Assembly: GCF_014230145.1 (NCBI RefSeq)
Contig: NZ_JACHVC010000005.1
Coordinates: 300,273-364,272 of the forward strand
Direction of reading: 5' to 3'
DNA length: 64,000 nucleotides
Source of the DNA: Pelagicoccus albus
GTDB lineage: Bacteria; Verrucomicrobiota; Verrucomicrobiia; Opitutales; Opitutaceae
The notes under the pieces were generated by a model. That model made no database searches. It was not told where the DNA came from and saw only the letters and a program-made list of their open reading frames with translations. Positions 1 to 8,442 of this stretch are shown here, one piece after another. Position 1 is the first letter of the stretch. Every line of letters starts with the position of its first letter. The position numbers and the translations under genes were made by a program.

Positions 1-1
1 C

Positions 2-850
2 GCCTACTTCAGCGGTGATAGTGGGGATCGCGCTCACGGCTACCAAATGACTATGATTTTGTTCGGCTCAATCGCCACGGCTCTTTTCTTGATTACATTT
101 TTTGGAACACGCGAGAGGATTGAGGTGCCTGCTGACCAAGAGAATAACCTGAAAGCAGACCTCCTGATGCTTATCAAGAATAGGCCTTGGGTGGTTATCT
201 CTGTCTCAGGCGCTATCTTGTTTATCTTTTTCTCGGTTCGAATGGCGGTCGTCATGTATTATTTCAACTATTACGTAGGTGACGAGTCGCAGGCTACGCT
301 GTTTTTCACTCTTGCAAGCATCGCAGCGATACCCGGCGCGCTTCTCTCGGCTCCAATCTCCAAGCGTATCGGAAAAAAACGTACGTTCCAGCTCGGGGCA
401 GCGTTTGGAGTCTTGTCTCTTGCAGCCTTCTATTTCGTACCAGCAGACAGCTTCTGGCTACTACATGGGCTAAATGCCTTTGCCTCGGTCTCCATTTATA
501 TCATGGCTCCTTTGATCTTCTCTATGTTAGGTGATTCGGCGGACTACGCTGATTGGAAGTTTAAACGTCGTTCTACGGGCATCATTTTCTCGGCCTCTGC
601 ATTGGTTGGCAAGGTCGGCATGGGGCTCGGGGGGGCTTTGACAGGGTTGCTGTTGACCTATTTCGGCTATGTCGCGGGTAGTGATCAGAGTGAAGAAACC
701 GTACGTGGGATAGTAATAATGGCTAGCATTGTGCCTGCTGTTGGATACCTTATTATATTAGGATTTATGGAACTCTACAATCTCGACGAGGAGATGGCTG
801 AGCAAATGCGAATGGAACTTGAGAGACGCCGGGAGAAGGCTACTAGTTAA
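2..850 (+). CDS. GPH-family sugar:cation symporter (partial, 5' end missing)
   Basis: Carries sugars or glycosides across the inner membrane, probably coupled to Na+ or H+. The reading frame is open to the window edge (first complete codon at base 2), so the N-terminal half lies outside. The visible part has about six hydrophobic segments and the GPH/MelB-like stretch GDSADYADWKFKRRSTG followed by a glycine-rich helix (KVGMGLGGALTG). The tail is charged and cytoplasmic. It is the first visible gene of a glycosidase operon, and its TAA overlaps the next ATG (TAATG), implying co-translation. The substrate is presumably a product of the downstream GH3/GH30/GH42 enzymes (inference). Confidence 0.85.
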   Translation, partial: AYFSGDSGDRAHGYQMTMILFGSIATALFLITFFGTRERIEVPADQENNLKADLLMLIKNRPWVVISVSGAILFIFFSVRMAVVMYYFNYYVGDESQATLFFTLASIAAIPGALLSAPISKRIGKKRTFQLGAAFGVLSLAAFYFVPADSFWLLHGLNAFASVSIYIMAPLIFSMLGDSADYADWKFKRRSTGIIFSASALVGKVGMGLGGALTGLLLTYFGYVAGSDQSEETVRGIVIMASIVPAVGYLIILGFMELYNLDEEMAEQMRMELERRREKATS

Positions 851-2523
851 TGATGACTTTTTCATCGCTCAGGAGTCGCCCATTTAACCTTAGCCCTGAT
901 CAAGTCGATTGGGTTAAAGAACGTCTAAGGGGGCTCAGTTTGCGGGGAAAGCTTGCGCAACTCATGGTTCCACTCGTAACGGACCGCAGCGATTCCGTGT
1001 TGGAAAGCTTATGTGAGCTGGGAGTAGGGGGACTGTTTCGCCTCCCGGGCGGAAGTCTTGAAGCCCTCCGAAGCGAAGCTCTCTTGGTACAAGAGAAAAG
1101 CGATATCCCACTTCTGATGGCTGGAGATTTGGAGTTTAATGAGACCCACCAAATTGGTACGGATGTGGGGACAAATTATCCGAATCAGATGACAGTGGGA
1201 GCAACTGGGGATACTCTTCACGCGGAACGGATGGCACGAGTGGCGGCCAGGGAAGGATTGGCTGCCGGCTTTAATTGGTCGCTCACCCCTCTGGTCGATT
1301 TAAACCGAAACCAATTCAATGCTTTGGTCAATACTCGCGCATTTGGAGATGATGCAAATTGTGTGTCGAAGTTGGGTGTCGCGTATGTTCGAGCCATGCA
1401 AGCAGAAGGTATGATAGCCTGCGCTAAGCATTGGCCCGGTGATGGAATCGATGATAGGGATCAACACTTGGTTACTTCGGTTAACAGCCTGGACTTAAAA
1501 GATTGGAAGGATTCCTTTGGCCGTGTTTATCGATCGATGATACGAAATGGAGTGTTGAGTATCATGAGTGCCCACATTTCATTGCCTGCTTATCCAGGAG
1601 CTGGATACAAGCCCGCATCTTTATCGTATGAACTCAACGAGAAATTACTGAGAAAGGAGCTCAAGTTCAAAGGCCTTATTGTATCTGATGCCAGCGTGAT
1701 GGCCGGTGTGTCTTCGCAAGGCAAAAGGGAAAATCTCGTTCCGACCATGGTCAAAAATGGGTGCGATGTCGTCTTGTTCCCCGAAGACGTCGAACTTGAA
1801 ATCGATTATCTTAAACGTTCGGTGGATTCAGGCGACTTGTCGGAATCACGTATTGATGAATCTGTTACAAGGGTCCTAGCCTTAAAGGCTTCGATAGGTT
1901 TAGACAAAAAGGGTAGAGGTCTTGGGCGAACCCTAAGTAAGGCAAAGCGATCTGAAAATCAGCGTTGGTCAAAGAACTGTGCCCAAAAATCAGTAACGCT
2001 TTTAAAGGATTCGGAAAATCTATTGCCAATCAGCTCGAAGACTCATCGTCGAGTCCTCCTCATACAGCAAGACAAGCGCAGGAATACTCTCGGACCCTTG
2101 CCTACGCTGGGTGTTAAAGGGCTATTGGAAAAAGAAGGGTTCAGCGTTGAATTGTTCACATCAGTCAGTGAGCCTCATGCGGATTATTTTGATTTGATAA
2201 TCTATGCAGTCGGAGAGGAAGGCTTTTATATGAGACAGACTATTCCGGTACCATGGCTGGAATTGCACAAAAATGTGTTCAGAATGATGGATCGTTTTTG
2301 GCACGAGGTGCCCAGTGTTTTTATCTCTTTTGGCAACCCTTACCACATACGCGAAGTTCCTACCTGCCCGGTTTACATAAACGCTTACTCGCCAGTAGCA
2401 AGTTGTCAGGAAGCAGCTGTGAAAGCTCTGGTTGGTAAGGTACCTTTTGCTGGAAAAAGTCCAGTCGACCTATCCCATTGCATTAATTCTGAAGAGGAGC
2501 TGAAGCCTTTCTTTCCTAGTTAA
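850..2523 (+). CDS. Glycoside hydrolase family 3 protein
   Basis: Retaining beta-glycosidase or beta-N-acetylhexosaminidase-type enzyme. The N-terminal TIM-barrel domain is clear: KHWPGDG at about residues 193-199 with His206 resembles the NagZ-type KHFPGHG...D.H loop, and FKGLIVSDASVMAG places the nucleophile at about Asp280. A C-terminal alpha/beta domain follows (residues ~370-557), but there is no fibronectin III domain, so it is shorter than typical GH3 beta-glucosidases. No signal peptide is visible, suggesting a cytoplasmic enzyme acting on imported oligosaccharides. ATG ATG starts overlap the stop of the symporter gene. The exact sugar specificity (GlcNAc or glucose) cannot be read from the sequence. 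Confidence 0.88.
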   Translation: MMTFSSLRSRPFNLSPDQVDWVKERLRGLSLRGKLAQLMVPLVTDRSDSVLESLCELGVGGLFRLPGGSLEALRSEALLVQEKSDIPLLMAGDLEFNETHQIGTDVGTNYPNQMTVGATGDTLHAERMARVAAREGLAAGFNWSLTPLVDLNRNQFNALVNTRAFGDDANCVSKLGVAYVRAMQAEGMIACAKHWPGDGIDDRDQHLVTSVNSLDLKDWKDSFGRVYRSMIRNGVLSIMSAHISLPAYPGAGYKPASLSYELNEKLLRKELKFKGLIVSDASVMAGVSSQGKRENLVPTMVKNGCDVVLFPEDVELEIDYLKRSVDSGDLSESRIDESVTRVLALKASIGLDKKGRGLGRTLSKAKRSENQRWSKNCAQKSVTLLKDSENLLPISSKTHRRVLLIQQDKRRNTLGPLPTLGVKGLLEKEGFSVELFTSVSEPHADYFDLIIYAVGEEGFYMRQTIPVPWLELHKNVFRMMDRFWHEVPSVFISFGNPYHIREVPTCPVYINAYSPVASCQEAAVKALVGKVPFAGKSPVDLSHCINSEEELKPFFPS

Positions 2524-2534
2524 CCCCGTGAGTA

Positions 2535-3896
2535 ATGTTGATTGATTGGATAGAAACTGTATCGGGACTTCCGATGCGGATACGCAGTCACGTGTTGAGC
2601 GAAGGCTCGACATCGGAGGAGTGCTTGCGCGTAGACCGCAACTGCGAGCATCAGAAGATGCTTGGATTTGGAGGCTGTTTCAATGAGTTGGGTTGGAAGG
2701 CGATGGGGGTATTGCCTCAGCCGAAACGTGACGAAATAATGCTTGCTCTCTTCTCGGAAGAAGGAGCTGCATTCGAATACTGCAGGACTCCCATCGGAGC
2801 GAGCGACTTCGCTTTAGATTTTTATTCCCTGAATGAGTGTGAGGGAGACTATCGGATGGATCGATTTTCGATAGATCGAGATCGAGAAAAATTGATTCCT
2901 TACATAAAAGCAGCTCAGGCAGTGAATCCCAACTTGCGTATTTGGGCATCGCCTTGGTGCCCTCCCAGTTGGATGAAGACGAATGGCCATTATGCTTGTC
3001 GTTCTGGATTTGGAGGGATGGAAAGTGGATTGGATAAGGATGCTCAGCCAGCTATCGGGACTACGAGTTTTAGGATGCACAATGGAACGCTGGAAGCCTA
3101 TGCATGTTACTTTGGCAAATACCTAGATGCTTATGAAAAGGAGGGAATCCAAGTATCCGCTGTTCACGTACAAAATGAACCAGTAGCGGCTCAGGTGTTT
3201 CCCAGCTGTATTTGGAGAGCAGAGGATTTGGCTCTTTTTATCGGAAACTATCTAGGTCCAGCTTTCTACCGAGATGGGCGGTCGACCGAGATTTGGTACG
3301 GTACTTTGAATGTGGCTGACCCTGCCTACGCCTTCGCATGTCTGGCGGATTCTAATTGCGCGGAGTATGTGAAAGGGATTGGTTTCCAGTGGGCTGGAAA
3401 AGAGGCGATTACCTCAGTGCATCAGATGTTGCCCACTTTACCGTTGATGCAGACCGAGACGGAATGCGGCGTCGGAAGTAACGACTGGGATGCTGCTGAG
3501 CATACTTGGGAATTGCTGAAGCGATACCTACTCAACGGTGTTTGTTCCTATCAGATGTGGAATATGGTACTCGATGAAACAGGTTTCAGCACATGGAAAT
3601 GGAAGCAGAATGCGTTGATTACCGTTGATCAGCGAAGTGGTGAAATTCGATATAACCCAGAATTTTACCTGATTCAGCATCTTAGTCGATTTGTCAAATT
3701 AGGCGCTGTTCGAATCGCGAATCTACGAGAGGAAGACGACCTGATAGCGTTTAAAAACCCTGGAGGCGAGATCGTGCTTCTCGCGTGCAATACCTCGCAA
3801 GCCGAGCGTGAGCTCAAGGTTGCAGTCGATTCTGCCGGAGAACTACGAGCAACGCTCAAGCCCCATTCGTTCAACACCTTTATCTATCGGCAGTAA
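2535..3896 (+). CDS. Glycoside hydrolase family 30 (glucosylceramidase/beta-1,6-glucanase-like)
   Basis: Retaining clan GH-A hydrolase of 453 residues. The GH30 N-terminal signature QKMLGFGGCFNELG is at about residues 41-54, the acid/base glutamate lies in VHVQNEP (Glu215), and the nucleophile is probably Glu310 in QTETECG. A short C-terminal beta domain (residues ~375-453) matches the side-domain of GH30. No signal peptide is seen, so it probably acts inside the cell. It starts 11 bases after the GH3 gene, in the same operon. Known family activities include beta-1,6-glucanase, glucocerebrosidase and beta-xylosidase; I cannot choose between them. Confidence 0.88.
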   Translation: MLIDWIETVSGLPMRIRSHVLSEGSTSEECLRVDRNCEHQKMLGFGGCFNELGWKAMGVLPQPKRDEIMLALFSEEGAAFEYCRTPIGASDFALDFYSLNECEGDYRMDRFSIDRDREKLIPYIKAAQAVNPNLRIWASPWCPPSWMKTNGHYACRSGFGGMESGLDKDAQPAIGTTSFRMHNGTLEAYACYFGKYLDAYEKEGIQVSAVHVQNEPVAAQVFPSCIWRAEDLALFIGNYLGPAFYRDGRSTEIWYGTLNVADPAYAFACLADSNCAEYVKGIGFQWAGKEAITSVHQMLPTLPLMQTETECGVGSNDWDAAEHTWELLKRYLLNGVCSYQMWNMVLDETGFSTWKWKQNALITVDQRSGEIRYNPEFYLIQHLSRFVKLGAVRIANLREEDDLIAFKNPGGEIVLLACNTSQAERELKVAVDSAGELRATLKPHSFNTFIYRQ

Positions 3897-3953
3897 ATAT
3901 AGCTCGATTTTTTTTTAAGCCTCTGCCCTCAGGTACTCAAAACTAAATAATCA

Positions 3954-6005
3954 ATGGAAGATCGTTCGAAACTCTCGCACTTGCGTCACACAAACCTGAA
4001 TACGTTTTATTATGGTTCACCTTACTATCCGGAGCATTGGGATGAAGAGGTGCGAGTTAAGGACCCGGAGCTATTGGCCGCTGCCGGTTGGAATGTAATT
4101 CGCATGGCGGAGTTCGCTTGGGATCGTATTGAACCCAAGTACGGCGAGTTCGATTTCTCTCTGTTCGACGAGACAATCGAGCGTTTCGGAGAAGTTGGGA
4201 TCAAAACGATTTTGTGCACTCCCACGGCGACACCCCCTATTTGGCTGACTGAAGCCCATCCTGAAATCCTTCGCGTGGACGACAAGGGTATTAAGATGGA
4301 GCACGGGTCGCGTCAGCATGCTAGCCATTTCAGCCCCGTGTTCCGCGAGCACAGCCGCCGGATCACAGCGGCGATGGCTAAGCACTACGCGGATAACCCT
4401 AATGTAGTAGGATGGCAGACAGACAACGAGTTTCACTGTCACTTTTCGGAAGATCACTCAGCTTCCGCTCAAAGGGCATGGCACGAATTTCTCTCGGAGA
4501 GGTTCGAGGGAGATATCCAGAAGCTGAACACTACCTGGGGAACCGCATTCTGGGCGCAGACCTACACTCGTTTCGAGCAAGTTCCGACACCGAAACGAAT
4601 GCGACCTACTTATTCGAATCCTGCTCAAGAGCTAGATTATCGCCGTTTTTTAGATTGGGGAGTGACTCGTTTTCAGAAAGAGCAGGTCGATATTTTAAGA
4701 GAAGCCAACCCTCTTTGGTTCGTCACCCATAACGGCTGTTTCTACAATATCGACTTCCGAGGTCAGTTCACTAAGGACTTAGATTTTCTCGGGTTTGATA
4801 TGTATCCTCATTTCTTTTACGATCCCGACGAACGTCCCGCGCGGGCGGCGTATTGGCTGGACATGGTGCGGTCGTTTTCGGGGAATTTTCTCGTTCTGGA
4901 ACACCAGTCTGGTCCCGGAGGGCAAGGTGGTTATTTTCACGATAATCCGGAGCCGGGCGAGATGCGAAAGATGGCCTGGATGGCGATCGCCCATGGAGCG
5001 GATGGCATGCTTCTTTTCCGCGAGCGGTGTTGTCGTTTTGGAGCGGAGGAGTACTGGTGCGGAGTGCTTGACCATGATAATGTACCACGCCGCCGTTATC
5101 GTGAGGCTGCTATATTAGGTAAGGAGATCGCTGAGTTAGGTCCCCAATTATTGGGTACATCCGTTCATCAAAATATAGGGATAGCTTGCTGCGATTTCAT
5201 AGCTGAGAATGGGCACGATGCTATGACTCTTGGTTTGCCGGATCCGCGGGATATGGGGAAACTTGTGCATCAAGCTTTTTACGAACGGGGATATGATGTC
5301 GGGGTAGTACATCCGGAGGATGACTTGAGTGGACTCGATGTCTTGCTTGTGGCCCATCTATCGTTGTTCGATCCTCTTTGGTGCGAGCGTTTGAGCACTT
5401 TTGTGGAAAAGGGAGGGACATTGGTTATCGGAGCTCGAACAGCATCTAAGGACAGGAACAATAATGTGGTACCGGATACCCTGCCGGGAGTGTTGCGAAG
5501 TCTGGCTGGCGTTACAGTTGAGGAGTATGGCCGGCAGAATATGCCAGAGAAGCGACCTTTAGAGTTATCTCTCGGGAATGAGTCTTGGGTCAGCGATCTT
5601 TGGTATGAAGCTTTATCACCAGATGAAGGAACAGATGTAGTGGGCACTTGGCAGAGTCGCCATTTGGCCGGGCAAGCAGCTGTTACCTGCAGGTCGGTAG
5701 GAAAAGGTAAGGTCTATTATGTTGGTACCTATTTTACTGATACGACTATGCCTCGTATCGTTAATTACCTCGCTGAGGTAGGTGATCTGCCAGATGTTTT
5801 GACCGATCCCAAAGGCGTCGAACGCATCAAGCGTTACAACGGTACGCAGGAGTTTTGCTTTTTGATTAATCATCGTGAAGAAGCGGTATCGGTGGAAGTT
5901 CCCAGTGGTGAAAGCTTGTTGGGTCATACTCTGGAAGAGAATACGATACTGTTAGGAGCCTACGATGTAGCAATTGTACGTATTAATGGAAGGGATACGA
6001 AATGA
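3954..6005 (+). CDS. Beta-galactosidase, glycoside hydrolase family 42
   Basis: Hydrolyses beta-galactosides, probably short oligosaccharides in the cytoplasm. The start of the GH42 barrel shows FYYGSPYYPEHWDEE (residues ~18-32). The acid/base Glu159 is in GWQTDNEF and the nucleophile Glu316 is in VLEHQSGPGGQGGY. The trimerisation-type domain follows from about residue 390, and a small C-terminal beta domain ends the protein. Length 683 is normal for GH42. A 57-base gap separates it from the GH30 gene, and its last codons overlap the next gene's ATG (ATGA). Alpha-L-arabinopyranosidase activity also occurs in GH42. Confidence 0.92.
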   Translation: MEDRSKLSHLRHTNLNTFYYGSPYYPEHWDEEVRVKDPELLAAAGWNVIRMAEFAWDRIEPKYGEFDFSLFDETIERFGEVGIKTILCTPTATPPIWLTEAHPEILRVDDKGIKMEHGSRQHASHFSPVFREHSRRITAAMAKHYADNPNVVGWQTDNEFHCHFSEDHSASAQRAWHEFLSERFEGDIQKLNTTWGTAFWAQTYTRFEQVPTPKRMRPTYSNPAQELDYRRFLDWGVTRFQKEQVDILREANPLWFVTHNGCFYNIDFRGQFTKDLDFLGFDMYPHFFYDPDERPARAAYWLDMVRSFSGNFLVLEHQSGPGGQGGYFHDNPEPGEMRKMAWMAIAHGADGMLLFRERCCRFGAEEYWCGVLDHDNVPRRRYREAAILGKEIAELGPQLLGTSVHQNIGIACCDFIAENGHDAMTLGLPDPRDMGKLVHQAFYERGYDVGVVHPEDDLSGLDVLLVAHLSLFDPLWCERLSTFVEKGGTLVIGARTASKDRNNNVVPDTLPGVLRSLAGVTVEEYGRQNMPEKRPLELSLGNESWVSDLWYEALSPDEGTDVVGTWQSRHLAGQAAVTCRSVGKGKVYYVGTYFTDTTMPRIVNYLAEVGDLPDVLTDPKGVERIKRYNGTQEFCFLINHREEAVSVEVPSGESLLGHTLEENTILLGAYDVAIVRINGRDTK

Positions 6006-6916
6006 GTGGGCGAAGATTGGCTTTTGATATACCGGAATGGCGGAAAATTCGCGTCATTATCGATACTGACGCTAAAAACGAAGCGGATGATCAATTTGCT
6101 ATTGTTCATGGACTTTTGACTCCTCGGTTCGATATCCTAGGCATTGTCGCTGCCCAGTTCGAGAACACTGGCTCCATGATGGAGCGTCGCGACACGATGA
6201 GGCAGAGCTACGATGAAATCGAAAAGCTGCTTAGCTTGACCGGATTTGCCAAGGAAGCTCCTGCAATCGAAGGAGCATTGAAGCCTTTGGAGAGTCTGAG
6301 GTCTGCTCCTGAATCACCTGGAGCGGATCTTATCGTGGAAGAAGCTATGAAAGAGGGGGAGAAACCGCTTTTTGCGGTTTTCATGGGGCCGTTGACGAAT
6401 ATGGCGATAGCGTTGCTCAGAGAACCTCGTGTCGCGGAACGGGTGACGGTGGTGTGGATTGGTGGCGAGGACTATCCGAATGGAGGCTGGGAGTATAACC
6501 TGTTCAACGACATACATGCGGCTAACGTAGTTTTTGCTTCTGGTGTCGAGCTCTGGCAAGTGCCTCGTGGGGTATATTCCACGATACGAATCAGTATCGC
6601 TGAGCTCATTCATAAGGTGCGGCCCTGTGGTAAGGTTGGTGCCTACCTTGTGGAGCAGTTATGCGATTTCAACAATAGCATGAAGTATCCGGAGTGGCCC
6701 AAGGGTGAGATGTGGTCGCTGGGAGACTCCCCGTGCATTAGTCTCCTACTAGATGAGCACGAGTATGGGTATAAAATGCTGCCGAGACCTCGCATCAGTT
6801 CCGACATGTACTACATCCACGAAAAGACGGACAGAAAGGTGCGAGTCTACCACTATGTTGACTCACGATTTACTCTGGAGGATATGTTCGCTAAACTTGC
6901 CTTACACTATCTTTAG
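6002..6916 (+). CDS. Nucleoside hydrolase-like protein
   Basis: Member of the inosine-uridine-preferring nucleoside hydrolase fold. The N-terminal Ca2+-binding signature is present as IIDTDAKNEADDQF (Asp21, Asp23, Asp29, Asp30), and the conserved GPLTNMA loop and the late NDIHAANVVF region (N..D..AA..V) are visible. The family cleaves N-glycosidic bonds of nucleosides. Here it is translationally coupled (ATGA) to a GH42 gene inside a glycosidase operon, so the real substrate may be a ribosyl-like or other glycoside rather than a nucleoside (inference). Length 304 fits the family, no signal peptide is seen, and it is the last gene of the operon. Confidence 0.8.
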   Translation: MSGRRLAFDIPEWRKIRVIIDTDAKNEADDQFAIVHGLLTPRFDILGIVAAQFENTGSMMERRDTMRQSYDEIEKLLSLTGFAKEAPAIEGALKPLESLRSAPESPGADLIVEEAMKEGEKPLFAVFMGPLTNMAIALLREPRVAERVTVVWIGGEDYPNGGWEYNLFNDIHAANVVFASGVELWQVPRGVYSTIRISIAELIHKVRPCGKVGAYLVEQLCDFNNSMKYPEWPKGEMWSLGDSPCISLLLDEHEYGYKMLPRPRISSDMYYIHEKTDRKVRVYHYVDSRFTLEDMFAKLALHYL

Positions 6917-6942
6917 GTTCAGCAAGTTGAGGATCGATGAGA

Positions 6943-7848
6943 TCAGATATCGCGGGTGGCGAGGTAGACCTTGACGCGTTCTGGAGCGTCCTTACGGGCA
7001 AATTCCTGATCGGGTGATGCCCCGGATTCGATCCACCATTTGATTAAATCGATCTCGTAGCGACTCAGTTGAGGTTCGTCTTCGGGAGGCATCCGATCCT
7101 CGTCATCCTCGGGCAATTCCATGAGTTCCACGAGAAGGCTGTCGCTTACGTCTCCCGGCGTAACGCAGGGTCCGAAGTCTCCGCCCAACATAATGTAGTC
7201 GAAAGTGTCTAGGCGGAGTTTCCCTTTTTTCTTCTCTGCTCCGTGGCAGTCGATGCACTTTGCCTCGAGAATTGGGTGAACAAGATCCTGATATGGGTTG
7301 ATGATATCGCCCAGCTCAGAGCTTTGCTCGGGAGTTGTTTTTGCTACCCAAGGAGCGTTTTGGAGAGGATCTCCATGGACCATCAGGCCTCCCGGATGGC
7401 TGGCGGCCAAAAGTGTACCTGCCATGGCTAGCATGGATACAGAGCGTAGGACTCGATCAACGATCAGAGTATTTAGAGCGAGGCTCAGCCAGGAAATCGC
7501 GGTGAAAAAGCTCGCTGCCCAAAGATGGTCGTGGAGCAGGGCTTCAGGATATCCGCCTTCCTCGCCGAGAACATAGCCAGTCGCGAACGAGAGGGAAGCG
7601 CTGAGAGAGATTGCGAGCCACAGTAGGTTTCGGGTACCAAGATCTGTCTTCTTGCCGGCTAAGCCTAATATTTCCAGGATAGCCGAAGCCGCAAATATTC
7701 CGATTGGCAGGTGTAGGACCACTGGGTGGAAGCTGGCCAAAAAGTCAAGCCAAGCGTTTTCAGGCAAATCACCTCCTTCGAAAGCGAAGGGGGCGAGGGC
7801 GGCAGCGAAGGCAAGTAGCGCGTAGAGAAAGGCTCGGTATCGGTTCAT
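6943..7848 (-). CDS. DUF2231 membrane protein with planctomycete-type cytochrome c domain
   Basis: Membrane protein joined to a small haem domain. Residues ~1-160 hold four or five hydrophobic segments with FHPVVLHLPIGIF, typical of DUF2231. Residues ~190-285 hold a PSCyt1-type cytochrome c: haem-binding CIDCH followed by GAEKKKGKLRLD, with a likely distal methionine ligand in DRMPP. Such proteins are common in Planctomycetes and Verrucomicrobia and are thought to take part in electron transfer at the periplasmic face; the partner is unknown. The gene converges on the glycosidase operon with a 26-base gap. Only one haem motif is present. Confidence 0.82.
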   Translation of the reverse strand: MNRYRAFLYALLAFAAALAPFAFEGGDLPENAWLDFLASFHPVVLHLPIGIFAASAILEILGLAGKKTDLGTRNLLWLAISLSASLSFATGYVLGEEGGYPEALLHDHLWAASFFTAISWLSLALNTLIVDRVLRSVSMLAMAGTLLAASHPGGLMVHGDPLQNAPWVAKTTPEQSSELGDIINPYQDLVHPILEAKCIDCHGAEKKKGKLRLDTFDYIMLGGDFGPCVTPGDVSDSLLVELMELPEDDEDRMPPEDEPQLSRYEIDLIKWWIESGASPDQEFARKDAPERVKVYLATRDI

Positions 7849-8001
7849 GAAAGTGCTTGGATCTGATAAGTCCTCGGGCAGTGGATGCTCGAAGCTTAGA
7901 AGGTACAGGAAGCGTTACCATTAGTTCCCCGGGAGCGAATCTAATCTCAAGGGGAGATTTGTGTTGGCTGACAGGGAAGGGCCGCTTTTTTGTCTCCGTC
8001 G

Positions 8002-8442
8002 ATGAAAGCACTTTTAGGGCCAGACCTGCAATACAGCCGACTCAGGTTGAGTTGGCCCCCGCTTTCAGTCATGCTCACTCTCCTGATCAGTTCCCATTTT
8101 TCAGGACCGCCAGCGGGGCCAGATATTGAGGGCTTCGACAAAATTGCCCACTTTTTTGTCTTCGGCCTTCTGGGTACGCTCTTTTTTCGCCCCCTCCGGT
8201 TCGCTTTGAAAGATCACCGAAGATGGATTTTCGCCTTTTTAGGCGTGTTCAGCTACTCGCTATGCGACGAGTTCCTACAGTATTTCAATCCGGAGCGTAG
8301 CTTCGATCCTTACGATTGGATGGCGGATTGGAGCGGAGCCTTGCTCGCGATCGGATTATACCGCCAGCTTGCTTGGTACCGCTGGCTCTTGGAGCTGAGG
8401 CTCTGGGGTAGACGTAGCAGCGGCGAGAGGGAAGGTCACTGA
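8002..8442 (+). CDS. VanZ-like family membrane protein
   Basis: Small protein of about 146 residues with VanZ-like features: the conserved DKIAHFFVFGLLG helix, CDEFLQYFNPERSFDPYDWMADWSG (E..Q.F...R..d..D...n..G pattern) and a final hydrophobic segment. VanZ-like proteins are integral membrane proteins of mostly unknown function. The ATG at 8002 is preferred; a TTG four codons upstream is possible. The last ~29 codons overlap, tail to tail, the 3' end of the hybrid kinase gene on the other strand, which is unusually long for convergent genes. Confidence 0.78.
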   Translation: MKALLGPDLQYSRLRLSWPPLSVMLTLLISSHFSGPPAGPDIEGFDKIAHFFVFGLLGTLFFRPLRFALKDHRRWIFAFLGVFSYSLCDEFLQYFNPERSFDPYDWMADWSGALLAIGLYRQLAWYRWLLELRLWGRRSSGEREGH

